Assembly (NCBI GenBank): GCA_006969745.1
Contig: CP030886.1
Coordinates: 310,001 to 374,000 of the forward strand
Direction of reading: 5' to 3'
Source: Cytophagaceae bacterium
GTDB taxonomy: Bacteria > Bacteroidota > Bacteroidia > Cytophagales > Cyclobacteriaceae
DNA: 64,000 nucleotides
In this document: positions 1-10,037 of the stretch, in pieces
Numbering within the stretch: position 1 is the stretch's first letter
How the letters are laid out: each line of letters opens with the position of its first letter
Translations under genes and position numbers: made by a program
Notes under the pieces: model-generated
What the model saw: the letters and a program-made list of their open reading frames with translations, nothing else
Told to the model about the DNA's origin: nothing
Databases searched by the model: none

Positions 1-12
1 GAAGCGAAACGA

Positions 13-708
13 GTGAAAAATTGTCTTATCATTTTTAGTCTTTTTCTAGTCATTGTTGCATGCGATCCTTGCGATGATTGCGATTCAATTTCTTTTGAAC
101 CGACAGTTTCTTTCGTCTTTATCAATCAGGATAGTATCAATGCTTTGGATGATAGTTTAGCCGTTTTCGCGTTTAATGATTCATCGCTTAATGCGAATAA
201 GGATTCACTTCTGGCCCTTAGAGATAGTTTGGATAAGGTGAATGTAGCAATTTCGAATGGTGGCGATTTTACAAGTGAAAAATCGGATCTTGAGCAATGG
301 ATATCTTCAAGGCAGGTCGACTCTACGTTTTATGCGACTTTAAACAAAGATGCTGACTCCTTAAGTGCAATTTTTAACACCACTAAAACGACAATTTCAT
401 CAGGGTTGCTGCTTGTGGATCAGATAGAGATATTAGGTGCAAGTAACTTACTTACCTATACAGATAGCGCGACAGCTTGGAGTATTCCGCTTGCTTTTGA
501 TGGCAGCTTTACTCAATATGAAATTACCATTGCAGGTAAGACAGAGACAGTGGAGCTAGCTTATGACAACATTCAGGAAATTGATGAGCAAAGAAATGTG
601 CTCATTCGAGCTGAAAACATCCAAGTGGTTTCCACTACTTTTGATTCTTTTGATAACTGTGAAGAAAATTGCATAGATGGCGAAGCATCGTTTACTTTTT
701 ATTTTTAG
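13..708 (+). CDS. Putative lipoprotein, function unknown
   Basis: I do not recognise a family. The chosen start is a GTG that gives a short basic N-terminus, a hydrophobic stretch and a lipobox-like VAC with Cys17, so this is probably a lipoprotein of 231 residues. The mature part is acidic, with several Cys near the N-terminus (CDPCDDC) and near the C-terminus (NCEENC), and no membrane segment. The frame stays open to the window edge upstream, so the true start could lie outside. The last 32 bases overlap the next gene, which encodes a likely outer-membrane barrel, suggesting translational coupling and a shared role at the cell surface. That role is inference. Confidence 0.6.
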   Translation: MKNCLIIFSLFLVIVACDPCDDCDSISFEPTVSFVFINQDSINALDDSLAVFAFNDSSLNANKDSLLALRDSLDKVNVAISNGGDFTSEKSDLEQWISSRQVDSTFYATLNKDADSLSAIFNTTKTTISSGLLLVDQIEILGASNLLTYTDSATAWSIPLAFDGSFTQYEITIAGKTETVELAYDNIQEIDEQRNVLIRAENIQVVSTTFDSFDNCEENCIDGEASFTFYF

Positions 709-1330
709 CCTGATCCTGGTTTTAGGAAGCTTTGCACAAACCGAGGATGCAGATTCAGTGGTTGTCAAACGTCTGGTATCGCCATCATTATACCTTGACT
801 ATGGCAAGCTACTTACAATACCAACCAACTTTGAGACAAAGTATGAAGGAGGCATAGAAATACTCTTTCTGGAAAAATTCCCACTAATAATAGAAGCTGG
901 TCAAGCCACCTTATCTCCTGAAGGCGCCTATTCAAACGGCATCTACGAAAGTGAAGGATTTTATTACCGGATTGGTGCCGGATATTACAGCCAATTTCTT
1001 GCAAAGAATAAGATAGGAATATCTTTCAGATATGCATCATCTACATTTACAGAAGATGGCCGTATTTTCATAGAAAGTCCCAGCGGAGCTCAAGGTGATT
1101 TTATCCAAAATATTATTCGTGAAGATTTAAAAGCCACCTGGTATGAGGTAGTTGTTTATTCTGATCAAAAGCTGACTGACCTGTTCACAATAGGAGTGAA
1201 TTTGAGACTCAGAGTCATGGCTGAATATGATAGGCAATCGCCTGTTGAAGTCTATTCTATCCCAGGATACGGCCGTTCATTTGATAGAACCATACCTGCC
1301 GTTAATTTCTTTCTTAAAGTTACATTTTAA
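677..1330 (+). CDS. Secreted or outer-membrane beta-barrel-like protein
   Basis: A 217-residue protein with a clear signal peptide (MAKHRLLFIFSLILVLGSFA, then Q). The mature part alternates hydrophobic and polar residues with many Tyr, Phe and Gly and ends in KVTF. A terminal Phe after an amphipathic strand is typical of small outer-membrane barrels. No specific family is recognised. The ATG lies inside the 3' end of the preceding lipoprotein gene, so the two are probably co-translated. The stop is six bases from the convergent stop of the chemoreceptor gene. Confidence 0.6.
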   Translation: MAKHRLLFIFSLILVLGSFAQTEDADSVVVKRLVSPSLYLDYGKLLTIPTNFETKYEGGIEILFLEKFPLIIEAGQATLSPEGAYSNGIYESEGFYYRIGAGYYSQFLAKNKIGISFRYASSTFTEDGRIFIESPSGAQGDFIQNIIREDLKATWYEVVVYSDQKLTDLFTIGVNLRLRVMAEYDRQSPVEVYSIPGYGRSFDRTIPAVNFFLKVTF

Positions 1331-1336
1331 ATCTTT

Positions 1337-3514
1337 CTAAGATTGTAGCTTAAACTTGGAAAGCTCGGTTTTTAAACCAGAAGCCATCTCAGATAGGTTG
1401 GTAGACTTGGTTTTATAATTTTCCATCCCTGAGGCTAGCTCTGTCGCCGAACTAGCTACCTCTTCTGTTCCAGCTGCAGTTTGTTCTGCAATGACGACTA
1501 CTCCTTCAATGATCACAACGACATCCTGAATTCGCTTCAATTGATTTTCACTTGCAGAGACAATCTCTTCTGACAGCACCAAAGTATTATTAGAAGATTC
1601 AGTTATTTCATGGAATATTTCTAGGGCAGCACTTGAAACTGCTGTTCCAGATTGTACACGCTCACTCATTTCATTCATTGTCTTTGAAGTTTCGAGCGTG
1701 TCCTTTTGAACGTCAGATATGAGTTGTTCAATTCTGGTTGCAGATTTCCGTGAATCTTCTGCCAGCTTCCTTATTTCCTCTGCCACTACGGCAAACCCGC
1801 GACCTGCATCGCCTGCTTGCGCCGCTTCGATCGCTGCATTCAGTGCCAACAAATTTGTCTGAGAGGCGATTTCGGTAATGACAGATAGTACTTGATTAAT
1901 TTCATTAGACCTCCCTTTCAGCACTTCGATTGATTGGCTACTCTTTGTGGTGTATTTGATTATATCGGAAATGCTCATTTTAAGCTCATTTAGCATTCCT
2001 CCACCCTTCTGACTTTTTTCCGATCCTAATTTTGCAGCTTCGTTGATGGCTTGAGCCTTTTGCCTCATATCGTTGGAAGTACTCAAAACCCCCTCGATCA
2101 ATTGTGAGGACTCATCCACTTTTTGCACTTGAGATTGAGCCCCACTGCTCATCTGGCTGGTGGCAGAAGCTATTTCTCCGGTGCTTCTTGACATTTCCTC
2201 ACCAGTCACAAGCATTTCAGCGGCAGATTCCTCCACGTTTTTTGTTATTGCAACACTATCAAAAAGCAACGCATTCAATTGATTCAATGCAAGATTTAGG
2301 TTATCTGTCAACAACTGGATATCACCTTTGCTGCTGGTTTCCATCCTTTGAGAAAGGTCCCCTTCAGCCATTGCATTCGCCACCCTGTTTACTTCAAAAA
2401 TAGGCTCTGAAACTGAACTCAAAAGATTATTTACTGATTCGGCCATTTCCTTCCACACACCACTTTTCTCATCTGTTGAGATACGAGCTTTTAAATTTCC
2501 CTGATCACCTGCCTCGTGTAATGCTTCATTGGTTTCTGATACAACCTGTCTCAGGTTTCTTCGCATCCGTTCAAGCTGGCTGCCCAGCACATTTTCATCA
2601 TCAAAGTCTCCAAAATCACCTGCTAGATTTCCACGACTTATCTCAATTGCAAATTTTGTATAGCTAACTGAACTGTCTACCAGCTGATTTAACGAAGCAG
2701 TCATATCTCCTATCTCATCTTTCCTTACTCTTTCGATTTTAGCTACTTTCCTCCCTTTGGAAAGCAAAATCAAGCGATCTCTTACACCCACAATAGCATC
2801 AACAATTTGATTGCTGAAATAGAAACCGATCCACAATCCCAGTATAAGAAGAATGAATGAAATACCGATCACCTTATATATTATTCCGGCAAGCTGATCG
2901 GAAAGTTCATCTCTTTTTAACTGAACAGCCTCATCGATGGAGTCAGTATATATGCCTGAAGAGATAACCCAATTTAACGGCTTGAACAACCTGGAATATG
3001 AAAGTTTTGAGTAGACTTTATCTTCTTCCGGCTTCACCATATAGTACTCTACAAAGGCAGTATCGTTGGCTAGTGATTGCTCTACACGTTCCTGATAGAG
3101 GTTTTTACCATCTTTTCCCTGTACTACATTATATTTTTCATCACTCATTACTTTGCCTTTATTTTGAGGCTTTGCGGCATGCATAATCATAGTGGGATAA
3201 GGCAATTGAGTGTCTGTGATCCAGAAATATCCCTCTTTCCCATCAAAGCGAATTTGCGAAAGTACTCTAAGGGCTTCTTGGAGGGACTCATCTTGTGTCT
3301 CATTGTCTGCATGGGCATCTCTCACAATCCCGTAGGCCAAATCAACAACGTTTTCTAATCTGAGTCTGGCTTTCTGAAACTCATCATTTTTAAAAGTAGT
3401 AATGTCTTCTTCGCTTTTCGCCTGGATACTAAGGATGGTAACAGTGCTTATTATAGCTACAGTTGCAAGTAGTAATCCACCAATAAACAGGGCGATCTTG
3501 AGCCTTAGATTCAT
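1337..3514 (-). CDS. Methyl-accepting chemotaxis protein with a Cache sensor domain
   Basis: Membrane chemoreceptor of 725 residues. One transmembrane helix lies at about 7-29. A periplasmic single-Cache (sCache_2-like) domain follows, marked by GYFWITD and a VISSGIYTD end. A second transmembrane helix is at about 211-233, then a HAMP region and a long helical signalling domain. The tip carries the conserved [18 protein letters not shown] and [18 protein letters not shown] segments. In the family the tip binds CheW/CheA, and this protein would sense a small ligand, often a carboxylate in sCache_2 receptors. No che genes lie nearby, so its partners must be elsewhere. No C-terminal CheR-binding pentapeptide is seen. 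The ATG start is followed by a good membrane anchor. Confidence 0.93.
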   Translation of the reverse strand: MNLRLKIALFIGGLLLATVAIISTVTILSIQAKSEEDITTFKNDEFQKARLRLENVVDLAYGIVRDAHADNETQDESLQEALRVLSQIRFDGKEGYFWITDTQLPYPTMIMHAAKPQNKGKVMSDEKYNVVQGKDGKNLYQERVEQSLANDTAFVEYYMVKPEEDKVYSKLSYSRLFKPLNWVISSGIYTDSIDEAVQLKRDELSDQLAGIIYKVIGISFILLILGLWIGFYFSNQIVDAIVGVRDRLILLSKGRKVAKIERVRKDEIGDMTASLNQLVDSSVSYTKFAIEISRGNLAGDFGDFDDENVLGSQLERMRRNLRQVVSETNEALHEAGDQGNLKARISTDEKSGVWKEMAESVNNLLSSVSEPIFEVNRVANAMAEGDLSQRMETSSKGDIQLLTDNLNLALNQLNALLFDSVAITKNVEESAAEMLVTGEEMSRSTGEIASATSQMSSGAQSQVQKVDESSQLIEGVLSTSNDMRQKAQAINEAAKLGSEKSQKGGGMLNELKMSISDIIKYTTKSSQSIEVLKGRSNEINQVLSVITEIASQTNLLALNAAIEAAQAGDAGRGFAVVAEEIRKLAEDSRKSATRIEQLISDVQKDTLETSKTMNEMSERVQSGTAVSSAALEIFHEITESSNNTLVLSEEIVSASENQLKRIQDVVVIIEGVVVIAEQTAAGTEEVASSATELASGMENYKTKSTNLSEMASGLKTELSKFKLQS

Positions 3515-3638
3515 CTGGAGATTAGGTTTTGAGTGTAGTAGTTAGTTTAGGTACTTAAATATAGGCCAACGGAAGTATACAGGCTATAAAAGTCCTTAAA
3601 CCAATTAAATTTTAAAGATATCTGGGTTTTTAGAGAGG

Positions 3639-3672
3639 TTGACACTCGAAAAAAATGAACTACTTATTTTTG
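3639..3672 (+). promoter_or_regulatory. Possible promoter of the alginate-export-type porin gene
   Basis: A -7 element TATTTTTG (3665-3672) fits the Bacteroidota consensus TAnnTTTG, and a TTG lies at 3639-3641. The 23-nt spacer is longer than the usual 19 or so, so the -33 assignment is weak. It would give a leader of about 60 nt before the ATG at 3742. Confidence 0.35.
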
Positions 3673-3741
3673 CGACTTTGGTACCAATTAAAATCGCTGC
3701 CACGCATTTTCTGAAAGATATTCAGAAGTGAAAAAATCAAT

Positions 3742-5013
3742 ATGCTCAAAAAGACTTTATTAACCCTTCTAATGTTGATACTAATTCAGCAAATTGGATT
3801 AGCTCAATTTAAACTAAGTGCAGAGTTCCGACCAAGAGCTGAATTCCGCGACGGCTACCAAACATTGAGTGAGCCCGGTGAAAAGGGAGTCTTTCTTATC
3901 ACGCAGCGCACCCGCCTCAATGCCTCATTCATAGACAAAAACAAGGTTGAGTCTTTTCTCTCCTTTCAGGATATTCGCACCTGGGGTCAATTCAACCTTA
4001 ACACAACTGCCTCCACAGTTAACCTTTACCAAGCTTGGGTAAAATTCAATGTGATCGATCGACTAAGTTTGAAGGTTGGTCGTCAGGAATTTGAATATGA
4101 CGATCTTAAAATTCTAAGTAACAGTACGTGGCGCTTACAAGCCCGAACACATGATGCAGCATTACTGGAGTGGCAAAGCACCGATTCCAGCTTTCAGGTG
4201 CATCTGGCTGGTGGCGTAAACAATGCGCGTGAAGAGCAGTTTCAGGCAGTATTCAATGATGCGGGTTATTACAAAAACATGGGCATGGTATGGCTTAATA
4301 AGAAATTTGAATCAACAGAGCTGTCATTGTTGTTTCTGGATCTGGGTCGGCAATTAGCAGATACATCAATTAATCACTTTAAAACTATCGGGATTTATGG
4401 TGTTCAGAAGATTGGTGATATGAAGCTTACAGGTAGCTTTTACTTGCAAAGAGGGGAAAACCGAAACGACCAAAAAGTAGCTGCGAGCATGGCTGCTTTG
4501 CAGCTTCAGGTACCTTTATCTCAAAAGTCCAGCCTGACGGGAGGGTTTGATATTTTGTCAGGAACAAGTGCAGAAGACCTCCAAGATCCGACTTTTAATG
4601 AGACCAATACTTTCATCCCGCTTTATGCCCGAAGACACAGGTATTATGGTATCCAGGACATGTTCTATGCCGGTGGATTCAATGTACCGGGAGGACTTGC
4701 AGATTACTTTGTGAAGTTTAGATACAAGGTGTCTAATAAATGGAGTACTGCGATTCACGCCCATTCTTTCTCTACTCGTGAAAGTATATTTGATGCAGAG
4801 AACAACAGCATTACAAATGACAAACATCTTGGCTATGAAGTAGACACATTCGTGACCTTTAAGCCATACAGCAATATGACCTTGGGTTTCGCTTACACAC
4901 ATTTTTTTGCAACAGCGAGCATGAGAATCCTTAAGCAACGAGGAGATGAAGATGAGCTGGCCCACTTTGCATATATACAGCTGTCCTATTCGCCGACATT
5001 GTTTAGCAAGTAG
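3742..5013 (+). CDS. Alginate-export-family outer-membrane porin
   Basis: A 423-residue protein with a signal peptide ending near GLAQF. The mature part starts with KLSAEFRPRAEFRDGY and soon has RTRLNASF and a VGRQEFEYDD turn. These are typical of the Alginate_exp domain family of wide outer-membrane barrels, which Bacteroidota use for many substrates besides alginate. The length suits a barrel of 16-18 strands. No polysaccharide lyase or SusCD pair lies nearby, so the substrate is unknown. A decayed second copy of its 3' end lies about 2.2 kb downstream, beyond the FG-GAP gene. Confidence 0.75.
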   Translation: MLKKTLLTLLMLILIQQIGLAQFKLSAEFRPRAEFRDGYQTLSEPGEKGVFLITQRTRLNASFIDKNKVESFLSFQDIRTWGQFNLNTTASTVNLYQAWVKFNVIDRLSLKVGRQEFEYDDLKILSNSTWRLQARTHDAALLEWQSTDSSFQVHLAGGVNNAREEQFQAVFNDAGYYKNMGMVWLNKKFESTELSLLFLDLGRQLADTSINHFKTIGIYGVQKIGDMKLTGSFYLQRGENRNDQKVAASMAALQLQVPLSQKSSLTGGFDILSGTSAEDLQDPTFNETNTFIPLYARRHRYYGIQDMFYAGGFNVPGGLADYFVKFRYKVSNKWSTAIHAHSFSTRESIFDAENNSITNDKHLGYEVDTFVTFKPYSNMTLGFAYTHFFATASMRILKQRGDEDELAHFAYIQLSYSPTLFSK

Positions 5014-5181
5014 AAGCATCAATGTTTTACTCACTTTATCACTAACTCAGTTAAGGTGTTTCTCCTACCTTAATATCTAAAATCATATTTTACTTGTAAA
5101 AAAGCGTATTTATTACACATGAAATACAACTTTCATTTTTCTAGATTGCACATAATTAGGCTCAATTTTGATACCAGAAAA

Positions 5182-7203
5182 ATGTTAAGACCATTATTTA
5201 CTATTTACTTATTTTGTTCATTTTACCATCAACTTAGCAGTCAGGTATTTACGGAAATAGATATCGAAGGAGGTCAAGGAGTTTACAATGGAGAATCAGA
5301 ATGGATAGACTTTGATGGAGATAATGATCTGGACATTATAATTTCTGGACAGTCAGGTACAAATGAGCTATATACTATTATTTATAGAAATAACGGAGGT
5401 GAGCAATTCGAGCAATTCACTACACTTCAAAGTCATTCTGAAACAGGACTTGAGATCATTAATTCCAATAATGATGAATATCCTGATATTTTACTTTTAG
5501 GGAGAGCAATTGGTGGCAGCAATCAAAGCATTTACATTAATGGAATTACCAATCTTACTCCATTGGATTTTATCACTGGATTTGAAGGTACTTCCTCATA
5601 CTCTTCTGTTGTAGCGGGTGACTGGAACAATGATATGAAGGGGGATTTTCTTATCTCGGGCATCGAAGAATATTCTGGAGGTCAGCCTATTTTAGGAACA
5701 AAACTTTATACAAAAACCAGAGCCAATAATTATACTGCTAGCACACCAATTGATAACGGATTTTATCTATCAAATGCCAAGTTTTTTGACCTAGAAAATG
5801 ATGGAGATTTAGATTTAATTATTTCAGGAAATGCCGGTGTGTTTCCGTACCAAAGAACAGAGTTATATATCAATGAAAATAGTGCATTTAACCTTTCCTC
5901 CAATAATTTAGTGCCACTTCAAAACTCATCTATAGATGTTGGTGACTTCAACAACGATGGCTATTTAGATGTAGTAATTACAGGTTTAAATGAAAACCTT
6001 GAAGACACAACACTTTTATATAAGAATGTAAATGGGGAACTCATAAGCATTAGAATTGATGAATTGAATAATCGCAAGTCTGGGTCAATGAATTGGGGTG
6101 ATTATGATAATGATGGAGATCTTGATATCCTTTTCAATGGAGATTTCGGAATAATGATCAATCAAGGTAATGATCAATTCACTTCTCTCGTAGAAGTCAA
6201 TTTTCAGAATCTTTCATTCGGTTCTGCAAGATGGGGTGATTACGACAATGATGGAGACTTGGATATTTTAGCAACCGGAACGAATGATTTAGGTGAACCG
6301 AAGCTTAAAATCTATAGGAATGAAACTGAGAAATCAAATACTCCCCCATCAAAGCCTACAAATTTAATTGCAACATCTAATCTTGAAAAAAATGGTGTTG
6401 AGTTTTCTTGGTCTGGATCTACTGATAATGAAACACCAGACATAGCTTTGAATTACAATCTTCATGTAATCGATGCTGAATCGAATGTAATACTTTCATC
6501 ATTTGCAGATATTGATAATGGGAGCCTCAATAAAATTGGGATAGGTAATATGGGGAGCAATACACAGTGGGAATTTCAAGAATTAAATAAAGGTGAATAT
6601 AAAGCTATTGTCCAATCCATTGACGGAGGCTTTTTACCCTCGGAATTTTCTGAAGCCGTGGTATTTTTTATTGGATTACCCGATGCACCAACTGATGTAG
6701 AGGCTGAATATTTTACCGGTGGCGTTCAAATTAAATGGGATGATAATGCCAATAATGAGGAATTCTTCATTATAGAACGAAAGCGCGAAATTGATAATAG
6801 TTTTATCAAAATTGATTCTGTAGCTTCCAATAGTACGGTATTCATCGATGAAGATGTATTAGAAAGCACGGTTGTTTATCGGGTATATTCAAGCAATCCA
6901 CTTGGCTCATCGGATTATTCTCAAGAAGTTCAGGTAAATATTCTTTCCTCACAGGATAATTTGGGGGCTAAGGTATTTCCAACAGTATTCAACGATCATA
7001 TAATTATTGAAATACCTAATGTTTCAATAGTTGAGAAACAGATTTCGATATTTGATCAAAGTGGGCAAAAGATTCCATTTAAAATTAATACCCGAAAAAA
7101 TGGAAGTGTAGAATTAAACATTTTAGTTAATGAGCCGAAACTGATCTTCCTTAATCTTAATATTAACGGAATTAAAAGCACTTATAAGCTAATGAAAGAA
7201 TAA
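5182..7203 (+). CDS. Secreted FG-GAP repeat protein with fibronectin III-like region and T9SS C-terminal domain
   Basis: I chose the second ATG, which begins a good signal peptide (MLRPLFTIYLFCSFYHQLSS). The first ATG, at 5119, would add 21 charged residues in front of it. The protein has at least five FG-GAP/VCBS-type repeats built around (N/D)DGDLDI calcium-loop motifs, twice preceded by GDYDN. About two fibronectin III-like modules follow (PSKPTNLIAT... and PDAPTDVEAEYF...). The end is a type IX sorting domain: VFPTVFNDHIIIE, a FDQSGQ motif and a basic end. It is therefore exported by T9SS and probably attached to the surface, with a putative adhesive or ligand-binding role. It sits between the porin gene and the porin remnant. 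Confidence 0.8.
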   Translation: MLRPLFTIYLFCSFYHQLSSQVFTEIDIEGGQGVYNGESEWIDFDGDNDLDIIISGQSGTNELYTIIYRNNGGEQFEQFTTLQSHSETGLEIINSNNDEYPDILLLGRAIGGSNQSIYINGITNLTPLDFITGFEGTSSYSSVVAGDWNNDMKGDFLISGIEEYSGGQPILGTKLYTKTRANNYTASTPIDNGFYLSNAKFFDLENDGDLDLIISGNAGVFPYQRTELYINENSAFNLSSNNLVPLQNSSIDVGDFNNDGYLDVVITGLNENLEDTTLLYKNVNGELISIRIDELNNRKSGSMNWGDYDNDGDLDILFNGDFGIMINQGNDQFTSLVEVNFQNLSFGSARWGDYDNDGDLDILATGTNDLGEPKLKIYRNETEKSNTPPSKPTNLIATSNLEKNGVEFSWSGSTDNETPDIALNYNLHVIDAESNVILSSFADIDNGSLNKIGIGNMGSNTQWEFQELNKGEYKAIVQSIDGGFLPSEFSEAVVFFIGLPDAPTDVEAEYFTGGVQIKWDDNANNEEFFIIERKREIDNSFIKIDSVASNSTVFIDEDVLESTVVYRVYSSNPLGSSDYSQEVQVNILSSQDNLGAKVFPTVFNDHIIIEIPNVSIVEKQISIFDQSGQKIPFKINTRKNGSVELNILVNEPKLIFLNLNINGIKSTYKLMKE

Positions 7204-7232
7204 CCTGAGAAACCATGCTTTTATAAGAGCTA

Positions 7233-7420
7233 GAGAGCAGCATTACGAATGATAAACATCAAGGCTATGAATGTAGATTTCTTGCGATCTATTAGGTCAT
7301 GCAGCAACATCTTTAAGTTTCTTTTATACACTCTTCTTCGCAACCAAGAGCTTAAGAGTTCTGAAGCTGCCTAGTAGTGAAGGTAAGCCAGCTCACTTTG
7401 TATATTTACAGCTGCTTTTA
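7233..7420 (+). pseudogene. Decayed 3' fragment of an alginate-export-type porin gene
   Basis: This stretch aligns by eye with the 3' end of the porin gene at about 4797-4998. In one frame it reads SSITNDKHQGYE against NSITNDKHLGYE. After frame damage and stops it reads LSFFYTLFFATKSLRVLK against LGFAYTHFFATASMRILK, then PAHFVYLQL against LAHFAYIQL. It has in-frame stops and at least one frameshift and no start, so it is non-coding. It is what remains of a tandem copy or an older paralogue; the FG-GAP gene lies between it and the intact gene. Confidence 0.85.
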
Positions 7421-7455
7421 TGTGTCAATCTTGCTATTAAGTATATAAACTATTG

Positions 7456-7875
7456 ATGAAAAAATACATTCTATCCACCGATGAAATTATAAAAGAATTT
7501 TACGAAAAGTTCAAAGACAAAAAGGAGATCACTATGTTAAACCTGCTTCGCTACAAAGAAGTGGCAGACTATTCTTCATTCCCTGGCCGAGCACCGGATA
7601 AACCAATTTCAGGTGAAAATGCTTATGGAGTATATACCAAGCTCGTTCTCCCAATCATGCAGAGGTTTTCTGGAAAAGTCAGGTTCATTGGGAAAAGTGA
7701 ACGTTTTCTGATTGGTCCTCAGGAAGAAACATGGGATGCCGTTTTGCTAGTCGAGTATGCCTCAGTTCACAAGTTCTTATCTTTCATTCAAAGCGAAGAT
7801 TATCAGAACATTTCACACCACAGAACAGCCGCCTTGGAAGATTCGAGGCTATTGCCAATAGAAGAATTGAAATGA
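7456..7875 (+). CDS. DUF1330-like small protein
   Basis: A 139-residue soluble protein starting at the ATG; a TTG one codon upstream is possible but unneeded. It has the features of the DUF1330 family (dimeric alpha/beta-barrel ferredoxin-like fold): ITMLNLLRYKE, an ENAYGVYTKLVLPI segment, ETWDAVLLVEYAS and a conserved HHRTAALEDSRLLP end. The biochemical role of the family is not established. It stands alone, preceded by the porin remnant, and its stop lies eight bases from the convergent metG stop. Confidence 0.75.
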   Translation: MKKYILSTDEIIKEFYEKFKDKKEITMLNLLRYKEVADYSSFPGRAPDKPISGENAYGVYTKLVLPIMQRFSGKVRFIGKSERFLIGPQEETWDAVLLVEYASVHKFLSFIQSEDYQNISHHRTAALEDSRLLPIEELK

Positions 7876-7883
7876 CTGTTTAA

Positions 7884-9938
7884 TTAAGCAATACTAGCAC
7901 CATTTTGTGCATCTTCTCCGGGACTCACAGCTATTAATTTGCCGTCGGCATTTTCAGCAAAAAGTAACATCCCTTGAGATTCAACTCCCATGATCTTACG
8001 CGGTGCCAGGTTTGCCATTACCGTTACCTTCTTACCAACCATTTCTTCTGGAGTAAAGTGCTTAGCCACTCCACTTAGAATGGTGCGAGTCTCCAATCCC
8101 ATATCAACAGTAAACATCAACAACTTATTGGACTTTTCTACCTTCTCTGCTGTCTTGATCTCTCCTACTCGTAAATCCATTTTCATGAAGTCGTCGAAGA
8201 CAATCTCGTCTTTAAGCGCGGGTAAATCGGGTGAATTTGTTTCTTGTTCGTTCATTTTTTTTGTTTCCAAAAGTTTGTTCACTTGCTTCTCTACTTCCTT
8301 ATCTTCAATTTTTTCAAATAGTAGTGTCGCCTTATTCAGCTGGTGGTCATCGGCTAAATAATCAACACCTCCGGCTTCAGACCATGTTCTCTTCTCCGTG
8401 TTGAGAATCTCGATTAATTTTTGTGCTGTGTGAGGTAGAAATGGCTCACAAACAATTGATAAGTTAGCGCTGATTTGTAATGCAATATTTAGGATGGTTT
8501 CAACGCGGTTTTTATCTTCCTTGATCAACTTCCACGGCTCGGTATCCGCAAGGTATTTGTTACCAATACGAGCCAGTTCCATCATTTGTGTCAGGGCTTC
8601 CCTGAACTTGAATTGATCCAGCGCTGCTTCAATTTTAGCAGGAGCTTCACTTACAGCTTTAATTACTTCTTCATCAATAGGTTGTAATTCATTTTTTGCG
8701 GGCACTTTTCCTTCAAAGTACTTGTGCGTAAGCACAACTGCACGATTCACGAAGTTGCCGAAGATTGCTACCAGCTCACTATTATTTCTTGTTTGAAAAT
8801 CCTTCCAGGTGAAATCATTGTCCTTGGTTTCCGGAGCATTGGCAGTCAAAGTATACCGAAGCACGTCTTGCTTGTCAGGAAACTCCTCTAAGTACTCATG
8901 AAGCCAAACTGCCCAATTTCTGGAAGTAGAAATCTTATTGTTTTCCAGATTCAAAAATTCGTTAGCAGGTACGTTATCGGGAAGAACGTAAGATCCTTCA
9001 GCATTCAATAGAGTCGGAAAAATGATGCAATGAAATACAATATTGTCCTTTCCAATGAAGTGAAGTAATCGTGTGTCCTCAGACTTCCAATAGTCCTCCC
9101 AGTTCTTTCCTTCATCCTGTGCCCATTGCTTGGTTGCCGAAATGTATCCTATTGGTGCATCAAACCACACATACAATACTTTTCCTTCTCCACCTTCTAC
9201 AGGCACAGGAATGCCCCATTTCAAATCGCGTGTCATGGGGCGTGGACGTAAGCCATTGTCGATCCAGCTTTTGCATTGTCCGTATACATTGGACTTCCAC
9301 TCCTTATGTCCTTCAAGCAACCAATCTTTCAACCATGGTTCATATTGATCGAGAGGTAAATACCAATGTTTGGTTTCTTTCATAACAGGAGCCTCGCCGC
9401 TCAACATGGACTTTGGGCTCTTTAGCTCTGATGGACTCAATGTTGACCCACAATTCTCACATTGATCTCCATATGCTTCCGGGAAACTACAGTTTGGACA
9501 AGTCCCCTTTATGTATCGATCGGCTAAAAATTGCTGCTCTTTTTCATCAAAAAATTGTTCGGAAGTTTCTACGGTAAACTTTCCTTCGGCTTCCATCTTT
9601 TTGAAAAACTCAGAGGCAGTTTCGTGATGTAATTCCGATGAAGTACGGTGGTAGATATTGAAGCTGATTCCAAATTTCTCGAAAGAGTCTTTTATTTGAT
9701 TATGATAAAAATCCACAACTTCTTGTGGGGATTTTCCTTCTTTCCGAGCTCGAAGTTCGATTGCCACTCCATGTTCATCAGAGCCGCAAACGAAAGCAAC
9801 ATCCTCTCCTTTGCTTCTCAAGTATCTCACGTAGATGTCAGCCGGAACATAAACACCAGCTAAATGCCCAATGTGAACCGGCCCATTGGCATATGGAAGT
9901 GCTGCTGTTATTGTATGTCTTTTATATTGTTTGCTCAT
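7884..9938 (-). CDS. metG: Methionyl-tRNA synthetase
   Basis: Charges tRNA-Met with methionine in the cytoplasm. The chosen ATG gives [19 protein letters not shown] with the class I HIGH motif at 22-25. The reading frame continues seven codons upstream, but those overlap the -7 box. A zinc-knuckle insert (CPNC...CENC) is at roughly 140-165, and the KMSKS loop appears as KISTSR after ENN. An anticodon-binding helical domain follows. The C-terminus, after a linker rich in Glu and Lys, is an EMAP/Trbp111-type tRNA-binding domain ([20 protein letters not shown]), which dimerises the enzyme. The length, 684 residues, is normal for the long form. It is divergent from typA. Confidence 0.97.
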   Translation of the reverse strand: MSKQYKRHTITAALPYANGPVHIGHLAGVYVPADIYVRYLRSKGEDVAFVCGSDEHGVAIELRARKEGKSPQEVVDFYHNQIKDSFEKFGISFNIYHRTSSELHHETASEFFKKMEAEGKFTVETSEQFFDEKEQQFLADRYIKGTCPNCSFPEAYGDQCENCGSTLSPSELKSPKSMLSGEAPVMKETKHWYLPLDQYEPWLKDWLLEGHKEWKSNVYGQCKSWIDNGLRPRPMTRDLKWGIPVPVEGGEGKVLYVWFDAPIGYISATKQWAQDEGKNWEDYWKSEDTRLLHFIGKDNIVFHCIIFPTLLNAEGSYVLPDNVPANEFLNLENNKISTSRNWAVWLHEYLEEFPDKQDVLRYTLTANAPETKDNDFTWKDFQTRNNSELVAIFGNFVNRAVVLTHKYFEGKVPAKNELQPIDEEVIKAVSEAPAKIEAALDQFKFREALTQMMELARIGNKYLADTEPWKLIKEDKNRVETILNIALQISANLSIVCEPFLPHTAQKLIEILNTEKRTWSEAGGVDYLADDHQLNKATLLFEKIEDKEVEKQVNKLLETKKMNEQETNSPDLPALKDEIVFDDFMKMDLRVGEIKTAEKVEKSNKLLMFTVDMGLETRTILSGVAKHFTPEEMVGKKVTVMANLAPRKIMGVESQGMLLFAENADGKLIAVSPGEDAQNGASIA

Positions 9939-9956
9939 AATTTCGATAAGAGAGCG

Positions 9957-9964
9957 CAAATATA
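9957..9964 (-). promoter_or_regulatory. metG promoter -7 element
   Basis: On the minus strand this reads TATATTTG, an exact match to TAnnTTTG. It would place transcription start about 12 nt before the metG ATG at 9938, and it supports that start over the upstream in-frame codon at 9959, which lies inside the box. The -33 element is poor. Confidence 0.5.
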
Positions 9965-10009
9965 CCTTTTGTGTTTAGCTGAAATAGTGCATTCCACAAT
10001 CATTCTATC

Positions 10010-10017
10010 TAATTTTG
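10010..10017 (+). promoter_or_regulatory. typA promoter -7 element
   Basis: TAATTTTG matches TAnnTTTG exactly and lies 20 nt before the typA ATG at 10038, so the leader would be short. No convincing -33 TTTG is seen. The box sits back-to-back with the metG promoter, about 45 nt away. Confidence 0.5.
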
Positions 10018-10037
10018 CGCCCGAATACAGAATTGCA

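Noticed and set aside
4558..5034. A 158-codon minus-strand frame inside the porin gene
   Set aside because: It is the antisense of a well-supported gene and the translation has no family features.
9864..10037. An N-terminal extension of TypA
   Set aside because: The upstream codons overlap the metG start and both promoters, and TypA normally begins with the P-loop region found after the chosen ATG.
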